From Saccharopolyspora montiporae (GTDB taxonomy: Bacteria; Actinomycetota; Actinomycetes; Mycobacteriales; Pseudonocardiaceae), in NCBI RefSeq assembly GCF_015209505.1, contig NZ_JADEYC010000001.1, positions 1 through 64,000 of the forward strand: a stretch of DNA of 64,000 nt. Direction: 5' to 3'. Below are positions 63,980 through 64,000 of this stretch, in pieces. A program made the position numbers and the translations under genes. Within the stretch, counting starts at the first letter, position 1; each line of letters starts with the position of its first letter. Under the pieces are notes generated by a model, which saw only the letters and a program-made list of their open reading frames with translations, was not told the DNA's origin and searched no databases.

Positions 63980-64000
63980 CTCGGCTCGCCTGCCTCTTCA

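Overview
The window comes from a high-GC actinobacterium. An Emb-type cell-wall arabinosyltransferase, an F420-type (DDN-like) oxidoreductase, NnaR-controlled nitrate assimilation, GTG/TTG starts with GTGA/ATGA overlaps, and several TetR/acyl-CoA loci point to the Pseudonocardiaceae (a Saccharopolyspora-like organism is my best guess). Both ends are chromosomal accessory or metabolic DNA. I see no rRNA, tRNA, CRISPR array, phage or plasmid replication module.

Layout. 0.3-12.6 kb is a lipid-catabolism block: a Tat-exported Lcp/MpaB-like haem oxygenase, fadB and fadA, divergent fadD, a TetR regulator, a flavin oxidoreductase, an acyl-CoA dehydrogenase, an amidohydrolase and a DDN-like protein. 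Three promoters carry the same 15-bp palindrome, TTGNC-N5-GNCAA, so one TetR regulon is likely. 12.8-20.2 kb is mixed: a frameshifted DUF4232-like gene, a membrane protein, an orphan sbnA translationally coupled to an MFS exporter, a Tat-exported class V PLP enzyme, a Phd/Doc-type toxin-antitoxin pair, an NTF2-like protein and a TetR gene. 20.3-24.9 kb is the most unusual unit: cysQ and cysC (PAPS recycling and supply), then DUF1214, a PAPS sulfotransferase and an SDR, driven by two promoters of identical build whose -35 elements lie inside the same TGAACGTTGTYC operator. 24.9-30.1 kb holds an emb gene broken by an in-frame amber codon, a YbjJ-type MFS pump and its divergent TetR.

30.3-37.8 kb has a few intact genes (SH3-like secreted protein, hydrolase, coiled-coil protein, saccharopine-dehydrogenase-like reductase) among broken ones: an IS3 scrap, a truncated conserved gene, a fused remnant of a Wadjet (JetC/JetD) defence locus, a class III aminotransferase remnant and a frameshifted IS5 transposase. 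37.9-47.6 kb is a complete, overlapping assimilatory nitrate/nitrite operon: narK, nasA, nasC-like, nirB, nirD, nnaR, cbiX-like. 47.8-54.3 kb carries a broken amidohydrolase, a KstD-like flavoprotein with Dabb protein and SDR remnant, a FadR-type GntR regulator, an aldo/keto reductase, a cupin and small membrane proteins. 54.5-56.7 kb has a DUF1269 protein and a PgaC-like glycosyltransferase pair. 56.9-64.0 kb has two alkylsulfatases around an MFS transporter and a GMC oxidoreductase, an apparent alkyl-sulfate catabolic locus.

Taken together, the window holds enzymes that make sulfate esters (20-25 kb) and that break them (57-62 kb), both beside lipid or alcohol oxidation genes.
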